The translations under genes and the position numbers were made by a program. DNA of 64,000 nt, taken from positions 3,332,934 through 3,396,933 of the forward strand of contig NZ_JBFRXN010000002.1 in the NCBI RefSeq assembly GCF_040947875.1. Reading direction: 5' to 3'. Positions 34,749-43,679 of the stretch are shown here, piece after piece. This stretch comes from Pseudomonas sp. MYb118 (GTDB taxonomy: Bacteria > Pseudomonadota > Gammaproteobacteria > Pseudomonadales > Pseudomonadaceae). Each line of letters starts with the position of its first letter. The stretch's first letter is position 1. The notes under the pieces are model-generated. The model was given only the letters and a program-made list of their open reading frames with translations, had not been told where the DNA came from and did no database searches.

Positions 34749-35450
34749 ATGCAAAAGAAAATTGCTGTGGTGCAGTCGAACTATATCCCCTGGAAGGGCT
34801 ATTTCGATCTGATTCGCAGCGTCGATGCATTCGTCCTGTATGACGATGTTCAGTACACGCGGCGTGACTGGCGCAACCGTAACAAGGTCAAGACCGCCCA
34901 GGGCGAGCACTGGCTGAGCATCCCGGTGAAGCAGAAAGGGCAGGTTGACCAGTTGATCAATGAAGTGCAGGTCAGTGATCCGAACTGGGCTGCCGCGCAC
35001 TGGAAGACCATCGAGCGCAGCTACCGGCGCGCATCGTGTTTTGCCCAGATGGAGGCGCCGATTCGCGCACTCTACGAGCAGGCCGCCGACCTGACCCATC
35101 TGAGCGCCATCAACCATCTGTTCATTTCCGGCCTGTGCTCCCTGCTGGACATTCACACACCGCTCTACCGGTCCGAGGACCTGGGCAGTGCGCAGGGCAG
35201 GAATGAGCGCCTGATCCACCTGTGCCTGGCCCTCGGTGCCGACGAATACCTCTCGGGCCCCGCAGCCAGTCACTACCTCGACGAAGCGGCATTCGCCGCC
35301 AACGGCGTCGCGGTGTCGTACATGAGCTATGCCGGTTACCCGGAATATCCACAGCTGTACGGCGACTTCCAGCATGCGCTCAGTGTGATCGACCTGCTGT
35401 TCAATACCGGCGCGGATGCATCGGCTTTTCTGACGAAAGGGGCGGCCTGA
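34749..35450 (+). CDS. WbqC-like family protein
   Basis: 233 residues. The WbqC signature is clear: VVQSNYIPWKGYFDLI near the start, then DAFVLYDDVQYTRRDWRNRN and WLSIPVK. WbqC-family proteins are frequent in O-antigen and flagellar glycan clusters, where they are thought to take part in sugar modification; no reaction is proven. GAGG precedes ATG 34749. It is the first gene of the seven-gene cassette ending with wecE and lies 44 bp before the giant transferase. Confidence 0.88.
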   Translation: MQKKIAVVQSNYIPWKGYFDLIRSVDAFVLYDDVQYTRRDWRNRNKVKTAQGEHWLSIPVKQKGQVDQLINEVQVSDPNWAAAHWKTIERSYRRASCFAQMEAPIRALYEQAADLTHLSAINHLFISGLCSLLDIHTPLYRSEDLGSAQGRNERLIHLCLALGADEYLSGPAASHYLDEAAFAANGVAVSYMSYAGYPEYPQLYGDFQHALSVIDLLFNTGADASAFLTKGAA

Positions 35451-35494
35451 AAGGCCTTCGACCTCTGTTTGATTGATTCTGGAGATTGCACCCG

Positions 35495-38400
35495 ATGTCG
35501 AACCTAGCGCAGCTAGACGCTCACTCGCTCGAACAGGCACTGGCGCGTCTGCGGCTGATGTATGCCAAGCCCGAGCACCCGTACTACTTCCTGGCGCCTG
35601 CCTACCGTGAGACGTCGTCGGGTGTCGTCACGCTGCACTATCTCTGCCATATGCTCAACCTCAGTGGGCGCGAGGCTTACATCTGCGGTAACGATGTGGT
35701 CAATCCGGACCTGAAGACCCCGGTGCTGACTTCGGCGATTGCCCAGCGCCATGTGGCGGCGGGCAAGGTGCCGATTGCGGTGTATCCCGAAGTGTTCCCG
35801 GGTAACCCGCTCAACTGTTCGGTGGTGGCGCGCTTTCTCCTGAACTTCGAGGGCTTTCTCAACGGAAAGAGCATGGATGCGGCCCCCAGCGACTTGATTT
35901 TCTATTACGCCGCTCGCCTCGCCGAACACCGCGGTGACCCCGACGGTGACCTGTTGTGCGTGCCGGCCATCGACGTCGAAATGTTCTCGCCCACTGCCCC
36001 TGGCACCGTGCGCAAGGGTGCGTACCTGTACCAGAACCGCCACCCGCTGGAGAAGATCGACTACTCGCAACTGCCGGCGGATATCCAGCTGCTGAGCATG
36101 AGCAATCCGCTGACCCTGCCTGAGCTGGCCAAGCTGCTGCGTCAGGCCGAAGTGATGTACAGCTATGAGTGGTCGATGACCTGCGTGATGGCGGCAATGT
36201 GCGGCTGCCCGGTGATTTTCATGCCGGGGCATGGCATCGACCAGCAGGTGCTCGATAACAGTTTCTTCGGCAGTACCGGCTTTGCCATGTTCGATCAGCC
36301 GCAGCCATTGGACATCGCCCGGGCAACCCTGGGTGATGCCTTGCTCCGTTATGTCGAGCGTACAGCGTCTTTCTGGGACCAGTTGGACGCGTTTATCGCC
36401 AAGACCCAGGCGAGCGCCGCTCGCCAGGCGGACGGTAACCGCCTGGGCATGCTCGACTGGTTGCGCCAACGCTACCCGCTGCCGCCGCAATTGCGAATGA
36501 TCAATGAGCGTCTGGCGGGCCCGGCGGCGCCGACCTTCACTGTTCTGGTCCGTGATGACGGCGATCGGTTGGCACTGGCTCGAACCCTGGACAGCCTGGA
36601 TGAGCAGTTGTACGCGGGGGTGCAGGTCTGCGTGATGGGCAGTGCGGATCCGGGGCGTGCCCATGTTCAGTGGCTGGCCTGTGATCCGAAGCAGCCGGCG
36701 GCCGCGATCAATGGCTGGCTCGAAAACAATCAGAGCGACTGGTTGCTGCTGATCGACGCCGGGGAGGAGATCATCGCCCCCGGGTTGCTGGTAACGGCCC
36801 TGAATCTGCTCGACGCGCCCGACACTTGCCTGGCGGTGTACGCCGACGAGGCATTGCGCGTTGGCGGCGGGGTGGTCGACATCTCGTTGCGTCCGGACCT
36901 GAACCTGGAATTGCTGTTGGCGTTCCCGGCCAGCCTGTCCCGTCATTGGCTGTATCGTCGCGAGGCGCTGGTGCGCCTGCACGGGTTTGACAACTTCAGT
37001 GGCGCTGCCTTCGAACTGGCCTACCAGCTGCGCCTGATCGGCGAGCAGGGTGTGGCGAGCATCGGCCATGTCAGCGAGCCGCTGCTGACCGCCAACGAGG
37101 TGCGAAAATCCGATTGCGCCGAAGAGCGCGCGGTCATCGAGGCGCATCTTCAAGGGCGTGGTTACGCGCAGGCGCGTGCGATCGCGCTGAGCGACGAGCC
37201 GGGCCGCTATCGTATCGACTACGGCCAGGTACGGCAGGCCTCGGTCAGTATCCTGGTTTACCTGCAAGGGCAGTTGGCGAATTTCCAGCGTTGCCTGGAA
37301 AGCCTGCTGACGCAGACCCACTCGGTGGACTACGAAATCCTGCTGGTCGAGCCGGGCAACGAAGATCCCGCCTTGCTGGAGTGGCTGGGGCTGATCGAGC
37401 AAATGGGTGAAAACCGCATCCAGGTGTTGCGCTTCATGCCGGGCCAGCCTCGCGCAGCGATGTGCAATGCGGCGGCGCAGGAGGCCCGTGGCGAATATCT
37501 GGTCTGGCTCGATGCGCACAGCGCCGTGCTCGACGCCGATTGGCTGGCGGCCTTGCTCAATCACGCCCAGCGTCCGGAAGTCGGCGCCGTGGGCGGCAAA
37601 TTGCAGGACAGCCGTGATCGCATCGTTCAGGCAGGCCTCGTGCTGGGGCTGGGCGGCACGGTCGGTCGGGCTTTTGAAGGCTTGCAGTCCCAGGCACCGG
37701 GTTACATGGGGCGCCTTGGCCTTGAGCAGCACTGCTCGGCAATGGGCGGCGAATGCCTGATGGTGCGTCGGGCGCTGTTCCTCGAGGCCGGCGGTTTCGA
37801 CACCGATCCGTCGCTGGCCCCCTGGACCGCGGTCGACCTGTGCCTGAGGTTGCAGCAGGCCGGCTACCTGAACGTCTGGACACCCTACGCGCGACTGCTG
37901 CTGGACCCGGCACCCGTCACCTGCGCCAGCAGTGATCAGGAAGATGTGTTGTTCGCACGCTGGTTGCCGCAGTTGGCCCGCGACCCGTCCTACAACAGCA
38001 ATTTCTCGCTGCGTGCCGGCGAGGGCTTTGTGCTGGAAAACAACGACCTGATCTGGCAAATGCCGCAAGGCAGCGTGCCGAGGGTGCTGGCCTGCGTCAC
38101 CGACCAGCAGGCGCCGGGTCACTCGCGACTGGCGCAACCGCTCAAGGCCCTGCTTGAGGCGGGACAGGTCGAAGGGGCCGCCGTTTCGAGTCTGTTGTCA
38201 CCCGTGGAAATCGAGCGCCTGGCGCCGACCACCGTGGTGCTGCAGCGGCCTCTGGATGATGCCGGGCTGACAGCTCTGCGGCGCCTGAGGGCGTTTTCCA
38301 AGGCGTTCATCGTCTACGACCTGGACGGTTACCTGCCGCATATGGAATTGCCGGGCAATTACTCCACCGACGAGCTGCTCGAGCGCCTGCGCATCGGCAT

Positions 38401-39040
38401 GATGCAGGCCGATCGGGTACTGGTCGGCACGCCTGCGCTGGCCGAACTGCTGCAGGGTGAGCACGACGATATCCGCGTGGTGGAAAGCCTGCTGCCGGCC
38501 CCGTGGGGACGTATCCAGAGCCAGCGCGGTGTGGCGTCCAAGCCACGCCTGGGCTGGATGGGTGGCAAGGACTCGCAACTGCTCGCCGATGTGCTGCCAG
38601 CGCTGGCGGGCGAAGTCGAATGGGTGGTGCTCGGCGACTGCCCTGAGTCCATGCGACCGTTTCTGGCGGAGTTGCACCCGGCTGTCGGGCAACAGCAACT
38701 GGCCGTGGCCCTGGCCGCGTTGAATCTCGACCTGGCGCTGGTGCCGATGGAGGAGACCCTGAACAACGCGTGTTCCGCTGATCTGCGTGTGCTGCAACAT
38801 GCCGCATGCGGGCACCCGATCATTTGCAGTCGAGTGCAGGGTTTTGTCGGGGGCGAGGTATTGCCGCTGTCACGGGTCAGCAACCAGGCGCAGGACTGGA
38901 TCCGGGCGATCCGCCTGCACCTGGAAGACCGTGCCGCTTCCGCGACGCTGGGGGATGCCTTGCAGTCGACCGTGCGTGCGCAATGGCTGCTCGAGGGTGA
39001 GCGCCTGGACGCCTGGCGACGGGCCTGGTTGGCCGATTGA
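35495..39040 (+). CDS. Giant multidomain glycosyltransferase 1
   Basis: 1181 residues. About 1-325: a GT-B-like O-antigen-type domain (APAYRETSSGVVTLHYLC; YSYEWSMTCVMAAMCGCPVIF). About 345-560 and 582-830: two GT2-like (GT-A) domains. About 862-1150: a GT-B-type domain (RLGWMGG, LNLDLALVPME, ACGHPIICS). In both GT2 domains the expected DxD is degenerate (LIDAGEEI, WLDAHSAV), so they may be weakly active or structural. The last three domains are homologous along their length to the transferase at 52467-56042. A cytoplasmic role in building the flagellin glycan is inferred from position. GGAG lies 10 nt before ATG 35495. Confidence 0.88.
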   Translation: MSNLAQLDAHSLEQALARLRLMYAKPEHPYYFLAPAYRETSSGVVTLHYLCHMLNLSGREAYICGNDVVNPDLKTPVLTSAIAQRHVAAGKVPIAVYPEVFPGNPLNCSVVARFLLNFEGFLNGKSMDAAPSDLIFYYAARLAEHRGDPDGDLLCVPAIDVEMFSPTAPGTVRKGAYLYQNRHPLEKIDYSQLPADIQLLSMSNPLTLPELAKLLRQAEVMYSYEWSMTCVMAAMCGCPVIFMPGHGIDQQVLDNSFFGSTGFAMFDQPQPLDIARATLGDALLRYVERTASFWDQLDAFIAKTQASAARQADGNRLGMLDWLRQRYPLPPQLRMINERLAGPAAPTFTVLVRDDGDRLALARTLDSLDEQLYAGVQVCVMGSADPGRAHVQWLACDPKQPAAAINGWLENNQSDWLLLIDAGEEIIAPGLLVTALNLLDAPDTCLAVYADEALRVGGGVVDISLRPDLNLELLLAFPASLSRHWLYRREALVRLHGFDNFSGAAFELAYQLRLIGEQGVASIGHVSEPLLTANEVRKSDCAEERAVIEAHLQGRGYAQARAIALSDEPGRYRIDYGQVRQASVSILVYLQGQLANFQRCLESLLTQTHSVDYEILLVEPGNEDPALLEWLGLIEQMGENRIQVLRFMPGQPRAAMCNAAAQEARGEYLVWLDAHSAVLDADWLAALLNHAQRPEVGAVGGKLQDSRDRIVQAGLVLGLGGTVGRAFEGLQSQAPGYMGRLGLEQHCSAMGGECLMVRRALFLEAGGFDTDPSLAPWTAVDLCLRLQQAGYLNVWTPYARLLLDPAPVTCASSDQEDVLFARWLPQLARDPSYNSNFSLRAGEGFVLENNDLIWQMPQGSVPRVLACVTDQQAPGHSRLAQPLKALLEAGQVEGAAVSSLLSPVEIERLAPTTVVLQRPLDDAGLTALRRLRAFSKAFIVYDLDGYLPHMELPGNYSTDELLERLRIGMMQADRVLVGTPALAELLQGEHDDIRVVESLLPAPWGRIQSQRGVASKPRLGWMGGKDSQLLADVLPALAGEVEWVVLGDCPESMRPFLAELHPAVGQQQLAVALAALNLDLALVPMEETLNNACSADLRVLQHAACGHPIICSRVQGFVGGEVLPLSRVSNQAQDWIRAIRLHLEDRAASATLGDALQSTVRAQWLLEGERLDAWRRAWLAD

Positions 39041-39085
39041 TGCCTACTAATTCTGACTTTGGTCGCTCAGCGGAGTGCATGTGAC

Positions 39086-39814
39086 ATGAGCAACGATCTC
39101 GATACTTTCATCGCAGCCTACAGCGATAGCTTTGGCTACGCGTATGACAACAACATCATTCTCAATTGGTATCCGCGCCGCATCATGGCGCTCTGCACCC
39201 GTGAGCAGACCCTGCTGGAACTCGGTGTCGGGCATGGCTTCAGCACGAACCACTTCTCGCAGTTCTTCAGTGAGCACACGGTCATCGACGGTTCTGCGTC
39301 GGTGATCAATCAATTCAAGACCCAGTACCCGGACAGTCGGGCCGAGATCGTCGAAGGTTATTTCGAGACATTCGATACCGACAAGCGATTCGACCTTATC
39401 GTGATGGGGTTTGTCCTTGAGCATGTGGAAGACCCGCAGGTCATATTGCAAAAGTTCAAGCGCTATCTTGCGCCGGGCGGCCGTTGCTTCGTCGCGGTGC
39501 CAAATGGCGAGTCTCTGCATCGGCGGTTCGGTCACGAGGCCGGACTGCTCGACGACATGATGGCGCTGGGGCAGGGCGACCTGGAACTGGGTCATATGCG
39601 CAGCTACTCGGTGCAGACCCTGACCGCTGAACTGGAAGCTGCCGGCTACCAGGTAGTGCGCAAGGAGGGCATATTCCTCAAGCCTTTCACCACCGGGCAG
39701 CTGAAAGAGCTGAACCTGAGTGCGGACATCGTGGCGGCCATGTGCACCGTGGGTATCGACTACCCGGAGCTCAGTTGCGCAATGATGGTGGAAGCGACAG
39801 TCGCTGCATCATGA
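39086..39814 (+). CDS. SAM-dependent methyltransferase (class I)
   Basis: 242 residues with a Methyltransf_11/23-type Rossmann fold: motif I LLELGVGHGFS (about 43-53), the acidic residue after strand 2 in VIDGSAS, MGFVLEHVEDP (about 111-121) and a post-motif PGGRCFVAVPN. It probably O- or N-methylates a sugar in the glycan pathway; the acceptor is unknown. GGAG precedes ATG 39086. The stop overlaps the next ATG as ATGA, so translation is coupled to the epimerase gene. Confidence 0.88.
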   Translation: MSNDLDTFIAAYSDSFGYAYDNNIILNWYPRRIMALCTREQTLLELGVGHGFSTNHFSQFFSEHTVIDGSASVINQFKTQYPDSRAEIVEGYFETFDTDKRFDLIVMGFVLEHVEDPQVILQKFKRYLAPGGRCFVAVPNGESLHRRFGHEAGLLDDMMALGQGDLELGHMRSYSVQTLTAELEAAGYQVVRKEGIFLKPFTTGQLKELNLSADIVAAMCTVGIDYPELSCAMMVEATVAAS

Positions 39815-40659
39815 AAAGCCTGATCATCGGAAGTACTTCTGTCATCGGCAAGGCGGTCGCCCGTGAGTTGTCGCGCCATGGCCAGGTCAAACTGGCGGGG
39901 CGTCGGGATGCCGATGTGGCTTTTGACTTGAGCAGCCAGCAGCCCGGTACCTGCGACGAGCGCTTTGACGTGGTCGTGCTGGCCGCTGCCGATTTTGGCG
40001 GGAGTCTGCCCGATGATCTGGTTCGTGCCGAGTTGGTCAACAGTGTCGGGACACTGGCCGCGTGCCGCCTGGCTGAACAGTGCGGGGCGCGTCATTTCAT
40101 TCTGTTGTCGTCGCGTTGGGCCGGTCATCAGGAGAAGGATCCCTATTTTGGCATCTACTCGCTGTCCAAGCGCCACGCCGAAGAAGTGGCGAGCCTTTAT
40201 TGCCAGCAGCAGGGCATGGCATTGACGGTCCTGCGCATCAGTCAGGTCTACGACAGCGAGGGCCAGTGCAGGTCGCACCAGCCGCTGCTGTACACCTTCG
40301 CCGACAAGGCGCAGGCCGGGCAGACTGTCGAGCTGTATGGCAGCAATGACGCCCGTCGCAATTACCTTCACCTCGATGACCTGGCGCAGGTCTGCGCGCG
40401 ACTGGCAGAGCAGCGTATTTACGGTATTTACAACTGCGGTCATAGCGACAACCCCCGTCTTTCAGAGATCGCCGAGGCTGCATTCGAGGCGTTTGGCAAG
40501 CCGGTGGATGTGCGCTTTCTCGCGGACAAAAGCGACATCCCCGATCTGCCAGCCTTCGAGTGTGGGCAGGCATTGTTCGATCGCATCGGTTTCTCCCCGC
40601 GAATAGACATTCGCCGGGGCTTCGAATTGATGAGGGCGCACCGGGAGAATCTGTCATGA
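39811..40659 (+). CDS. NAD(P)-dependent sugar epimerase/reductase
   Basis: 282 residues of the extended SDR family. The cofactor loop near the N-terminus reads IIGSTSVIGKAV, with the middle Gly of GxxGxxG replaced by Ser. The catalytic YxxxK is YSLSK (about 114-118), with an upstream Ser pair (LLSSRWAG). RmlD/GalE-type landmarks RRNYLHLDDLAQV and YNCGHSDN follow. It could reduce or epimerise a nucleotide 4-keto sugar. ATGA overlaps at both ends tie it to the methyltransferase and the ATP-grasp gene. Confidence 0.87.
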   Translation: MKSLIIGSTSVIGKAVARELSRHGQVKLAGRRDADVAFDLSSQQPGTCDERFDVVVLAAADFGGSLPDDLVRAELVNSVGTLAACRLAEQCGARHFILLSSRWAGHQEKDPYFGIYSLSKRHAEEVASLYCQQQGMALTVLRISQVYDSEGQCRSHQPLLYTFADKAQAGQTVELYGSNDARRNYLHLDDLAQVCARLAEQRIYGIYNCGHSDNPRLSEIAEAAFEAFGKPVDVRFLADKSDIPDLPAFECGQALFDRIGFSPRIDIRRGFELMRAHRENLS

Positions 40660-41633
40660 AGACGGTCATGGTGACAGGCGTAGGCGCCATCATGGGCTAC
40701 GGCCTGCTCAAGTCGCTGCGTGCGGCGGCCCCTTCCATTCGCCTGGTCGGCACGGACATCTACGAAGATGCGGTCGGTCGCGGCTGGAGCGATGTCTTCG
40801 AGCAGGCGCCGCTGACCTCTGCGCCGGAGTACGGCCAATGGCTGGGCGATACGCTGGCCCGATACCAGGTGGACCTGCTGATTCCGGGGATCGAACAGGA
40901 TATTCACTGGCTGTCGGACAACCGGGCGTTGCTGGCCACTTTCGACTGCCAGGTCGTGCTCAACAATCAGCGCCTGATCGAGCTTTCCAGGGATAAATGG
41001 GCGATGGACCAGGCGCTGGTGGCGCTGGGCGATCCCAGTCGTATTCCCACGCTGCTGAGCGGCGATTTTCATTCGCTCAAGGCTGCGCTGGGCCTGCCGT
41101 TCCTGCTCAAGCCGCGCAGAAGCTACGCCTCCAAGGGGCTGGTCTGGGTCCGCGAAGAGCGCGACTTTACCCCCCATGCGGCACTGCTCGGTGATCACCT
41201 GATGGCACAACCGATCATTGGCAGCGCCGCCGATGAGTTCACCGTGGCGGCGTTTGGCGATGGGACGGGGAATGCCGGTCCGATGATCACCTTCCGCCGC
41301 AGCCTGGCCTCGGACGGATCCACCGCCAAGGCCTGGGTGGAGCAGCATGATTCGCTGGACCAGACGGTCATCAGGTTGTGCCAGGCGTTCAAGCCGGCAG
41401 GGCCGACCAATCTGCAATTCCGTCGCAGCAGTGACGGTGTCTGGCACCTGCTCGAAATCAATCCGCGCATCTCCTCGACCAGCTCGATCCGTCGCGCATT
41501 CGGCTACAACGAGGCCGCCATGTGCCTGGACCACTACCTCGATGGCAAGACGCTGGTCCAGCCCGTCATCCGCAGTGGTTTTGCCGTTCGTTTTATAGAG
41601 GACTTCATTGTCTATGATCGGGATCATTTCTGA
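40656..41633 (+). CDS. ATP-grasp ligase (PylC/carbamoyl-phosphate-synthase-like)
   Basis: 325 residues. The N-terminal pre-ATP-grasp domain (VMVTGVGAIMGYGLLKSL) resembles PylC and CarB-like proteins. The ATP-grasp core shows FLLKPRRSYASKGL with the ATP-binding Lys (about 151-164) and HLLEINPRIS (about 268-277) with the Mg-binding Glu and Asn. ATP-grasp enzymes join a carboxylate to an amine through an acyl phosphate. In this cassette it may amidate the amino sugar made by WecE, but substrate and product are not known. The start overlaps the epimerase stop by 4 bp; its end overlaps the phosphoesterase start. Confidence 0.88.
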   Translation: MKTVMVTGVGAIMGYGLLKSLRAAAPSIRLVGTDIYEDAVGRGWSDVFEQAPLTSAPEYGQWLGDTLARYQVDLLIPGIEQDIHWLSDNRALLATFDCQVVLNNQRLIELSRDKWAMDQALVALGDPSRIPTLLSGDFHSLKAALGLPFLLKPRRSYASKGLVWVREERDFTPHAALLGDHLMAQPIIGSAADEFTVAAFGDGTGNAGPMITFRRSLASDGSTAKAWVEQHDSLDQTVIRLCQAFKPAGPTNLQFRRSSDGVWHLLEINPRISSTSSIRRAFGYNEAAMCLDHYLDGKTLVQPVIRSGFAVRFIEDFIVYDRDHF

Positions 41634-42291
41634 CGTACACGGCAACTACAGCGCCCTTCGGACCGTGCTTGCCAGGCTCGATGAGCTGGGTGTGTCGCGG
41701 ATTATCTGCCTGGGCGATACGGCCGGTTATTACAGTCAGGTCAACGAGTGTTGCGAGGCCCTGCGCGAGCGCAACATCCTTTCCGTGATGGGCAATCATG
41801 ACTGGTATCTGGCCAGGCATGAGCAATGTCCTCGCTCCAACAGCGCCAATGCCTGCCTGGACTATCAGCGCAGTGTCATCACCGCGCAGAACCTGGCGTG
41901 GCTGGACTCCCTTGCGGAGCGCTCGACCCAGGGTGAATTGAGCATCGTCCATGGCGGCTGGAACGATCCGCTGGATGAATACCTGCGGCCATCGAGCGAA
42001 TATTTCATGCCTTTGCCTGGTCGGTTTTTCGCATCGGGCCACACCCATGTGCAGTGCTTGTGGCGTGGTGCGGACAAGGCCTATTGCAACCCCGGTTCGG
42101 TGGGTCAACCCCGGGACGGCGATGCACGAGCAGGTTTCGCGACCTGGGATGGCGAAGCATTCGAGCTGTACCGGGTTGAATACGATATCGGTGAAACCCA
42201 ACAGGCGATGAAGAAGGCCGGCTTCACCCCGTACTTCTACGAAAACCTAGAAAAAGGCACTCAGATCGGTGGGCGGATCAGCACACTTTGA
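41614..42291 (+). CDS. Calcineurin-like metallophosphoesterase (YfcE/MJ0936 type)
   Basis: 225 residues with the full metal-ligand set: IISDVHGN (about 4-11), LGDTAGY (about 34-40), MGNHDWY (about 60-66), VHGGW (about 113-117) and SGHTHVQC (about 142-149). It begins inside the ATP-grasp gene (20-bp overlap); GAGGA lies 11 nt before ATG 41614, and TTG 41608 is an alternative. A phosphoesterase encoded in overlap with a ligase suggests they work on linked intermediates, for example removing a phosphate during sugar activation. Substrate unknown. Confidence 0.87.
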   Translation: MIGIISDVHGNYSALRTVLARLDELGVSRIICLGDTAGYYSQVNECCEALRERNILSVMGNHDWYLARHEQCPRSNSANACLDYQRSVITAQNLAWLDSLAERSTQGELSIVHGGWNDPLDEYLRPSSEYFMPLPGRFFASGHTHVQCLWRGADKAYCNPGSVGQPRDGDARAGFATWDGEAFELYRVEYDIGETQQAMKKAGFTPYFYENLEKGTQIGGRISTL

Positions 42292-42342
42292 ACGATTGTG
42301 CTGTGCGCCACTAATTACCACGCCCACCCAGGGAAGTTCGCA

Positions 42343-43488
42343 ATGAGCAAAGACACAATATTCTTCAACCGGCCGCACATGACTGGCAGGGAGCTGGATT
42401 ACATCGCCCAGGCCAAGTTCGGCAACATGCTTGCCGGTGACGGTCCATTCACCAAGCGCTGCCACGGGTGGCTGGAGTCCCGAACGGGCTGCAACAAGGC
42501 CCTGCTCACCCACTCGTGCACCGCTGCGCTGGAAATGGCCGCGCTGCTGCTGGACATCCAGCCGGGTGACGAAGTCATCCTGCCTTCCTTTACATTCGTC
42601 TCCACGGCCAATGCCTTTGTGTTGCGTGGCGCCGTGCCGGTTTTCGTCGATATCCGTCCCGATACCCTGAACCTGGACGAGCGTCTGATCGAGGCGGCCA
42701 TCACGCCGCGGACCAAGGTGATCGTGCCGGTGCATTACGCGGGTGTGGCCTGCGAGATGGACGCAATCCTGGCGATTGCGCGCAAGTATGGGCTGGCGGT
42801 GGTCGAGGATGCCGCGCAAGGCGTGATGTCGACCTACAAGGGGCGCGCCCTGGGCAGTATCGGCGACCTTGGCGCCTTCAGTTTTCACGAGACCAAGAAC
42901 GTCATTTCGGGAGAGGGTGGGGCATTGCTGGTCAATGACCCCGAGATGGCATTGCGGGCCGAGATCATCCGGGAAAAGGGCACCGATCGCAGCCGGTTCT
43001 TCCGGGGCGAGGTGGACAAATACACCTGGCAGGAGGTCGGTTCCTCGTTCCTGCCTGGCGAGCTGATCGCGGCTTTCCTCTGGGCGCAATTGGAAGAGGC
43101 TCAGGCCATCACCAATAGCCGGCTGGCAATCTGGGACTACTACCATACGATCCTGGCGGAATTCGAGCGAGACGGCTTGCTGCGTCGCCCAATCGTGCCG
43201 GAAAGCTGCCAGCACAACGCGCACATGTACTACGTGCTGCTTGCCCCAGGCATAGACCGTCAACGGGTGCTCGATGAGCTGAAGAAGTACGCCATCTACG
43301 CCGTGTTCCATTACGTGCCGCTGCATTCTTCGCCCGCTGGCAAGCGTTATGGTCGCGTGCAGGGCTCCATGGAAGTGACCGATGGATACTCCGAGCGCCT
43401 GTTGCGCCTGCCTCTGTGGCTTGGCTTGACCAAGGAGCAACAGAACCAGGTGGTGAGTGTTCTGCGCGATGCGCTGGCAAGGGCCTGA
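42343..43488 (+). CDS. wecE: dTDP-4-amino-4,6-dideoxygalactose transaminase type (WecE/RffA)
   Basis: 381 residues, DegT/DnrJ/EryC1 family, closely similar to E. coli RffA throughout (GDGPFTKRCHGWLE; ALLLDIQPGDEVILPSFTF; IREKGTDRSRFFRGEVDKYTW). The PLP Lys is Lys185 in FHETKN, with Asp156 in EDAAQ. The family transfers an amino group from glutamate to C4 of dTDP-4-keto-6-deoxyglucose, giving a dTDP-4-amino sugar. Which C4 epimer is made cannot be told. No wzx, wec or other ECA genes are near, so flagellin glycan use is the best inference. Last gene of the cassette; a terminator follows. Confidence 0.93.
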   Translation: MSKDTIFFNRPHMTGRELDYIAQAKFGNMLAGDGPFTKRCHGWLESRTGCNKALLTHSCTAALEMAALLLDIQPGDEVILPSFTFVSTANAFVLRGAVPVFVDIRPDTLNLDERLIEAAITPRTKVIVPVHYAGVACEMDAILAIARKYGLAVVEDAAQGVMSTYKGRALGSIGDLGAFSFHETKNVISGEGGALLVNDPEMALRAEIIREKGTDRSRFFRGEVDKYTWQEVGSSFLPGELIAAFLWAQLEEAQAITNSRLAIWDYYHTILAEFERDGLLRRPIVPESCQHNAHMYYVLLAPGIDRQRVLDELKKYAIYAVFHYVPLHSSPAGKRYGRVQGSMEVTDGYSERLLRLPLWLGLTKEQQNQVVSVLRDALARA

Positions 43489-43503
43489 CGGTCCTTGCCT
43501 CTT

Positions 43504-43527
43504 ACCGGCATAACACCGCCGGTTTTT
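43504..43527 (+). terminator. Intrinsic terminator after wecE
   Basis: ACCGGC / GCCGGT with an 8-nt loop and a five-T run, 15 bp after the wecE stop. It separates the glycan cassette from flgF. Confidence 0.75.
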
Positions 43528-43606
43528 CGTCTTCGATACATTTTTCGGCCGCCCCTCGATCCCCTCAACCCCTTTGTTTAGCGGCCCTGGCGCCGCTTGA
43601 ACAAAG

Positions 43607-43623
43607 TTGGTCTGCAAATTGCT
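43607..43623 (+). promoter_or_regulatory. Candidate sigma-54 promoter for flgF operon
   Basis: TTGGTCTGCAAATTGCT has GG at -24 and GC at -12 with the exact sigma-54 spacing (consensus YTGGCACGRNNNTTGCW). It lies 57 bp before flgF and after the wecE terminator. Pseudomonas flgF-L genes are known RpoN/FleR-dependent class III genes. Confidence 0.65.
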
Positions 43624-43679
43624 TATGGCTGTGCAGTACAGCAGTGGGCGGCAAACGTCCGGCATGCAGAGGAAAGAGT

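Noticed and set aside
35513..38137. 874-codon frame antisense to giant glycosyltransferase 1
   Set aside because: Same GC-driven shadow effect; composition is Gln/Arg/His-rich with no domain.
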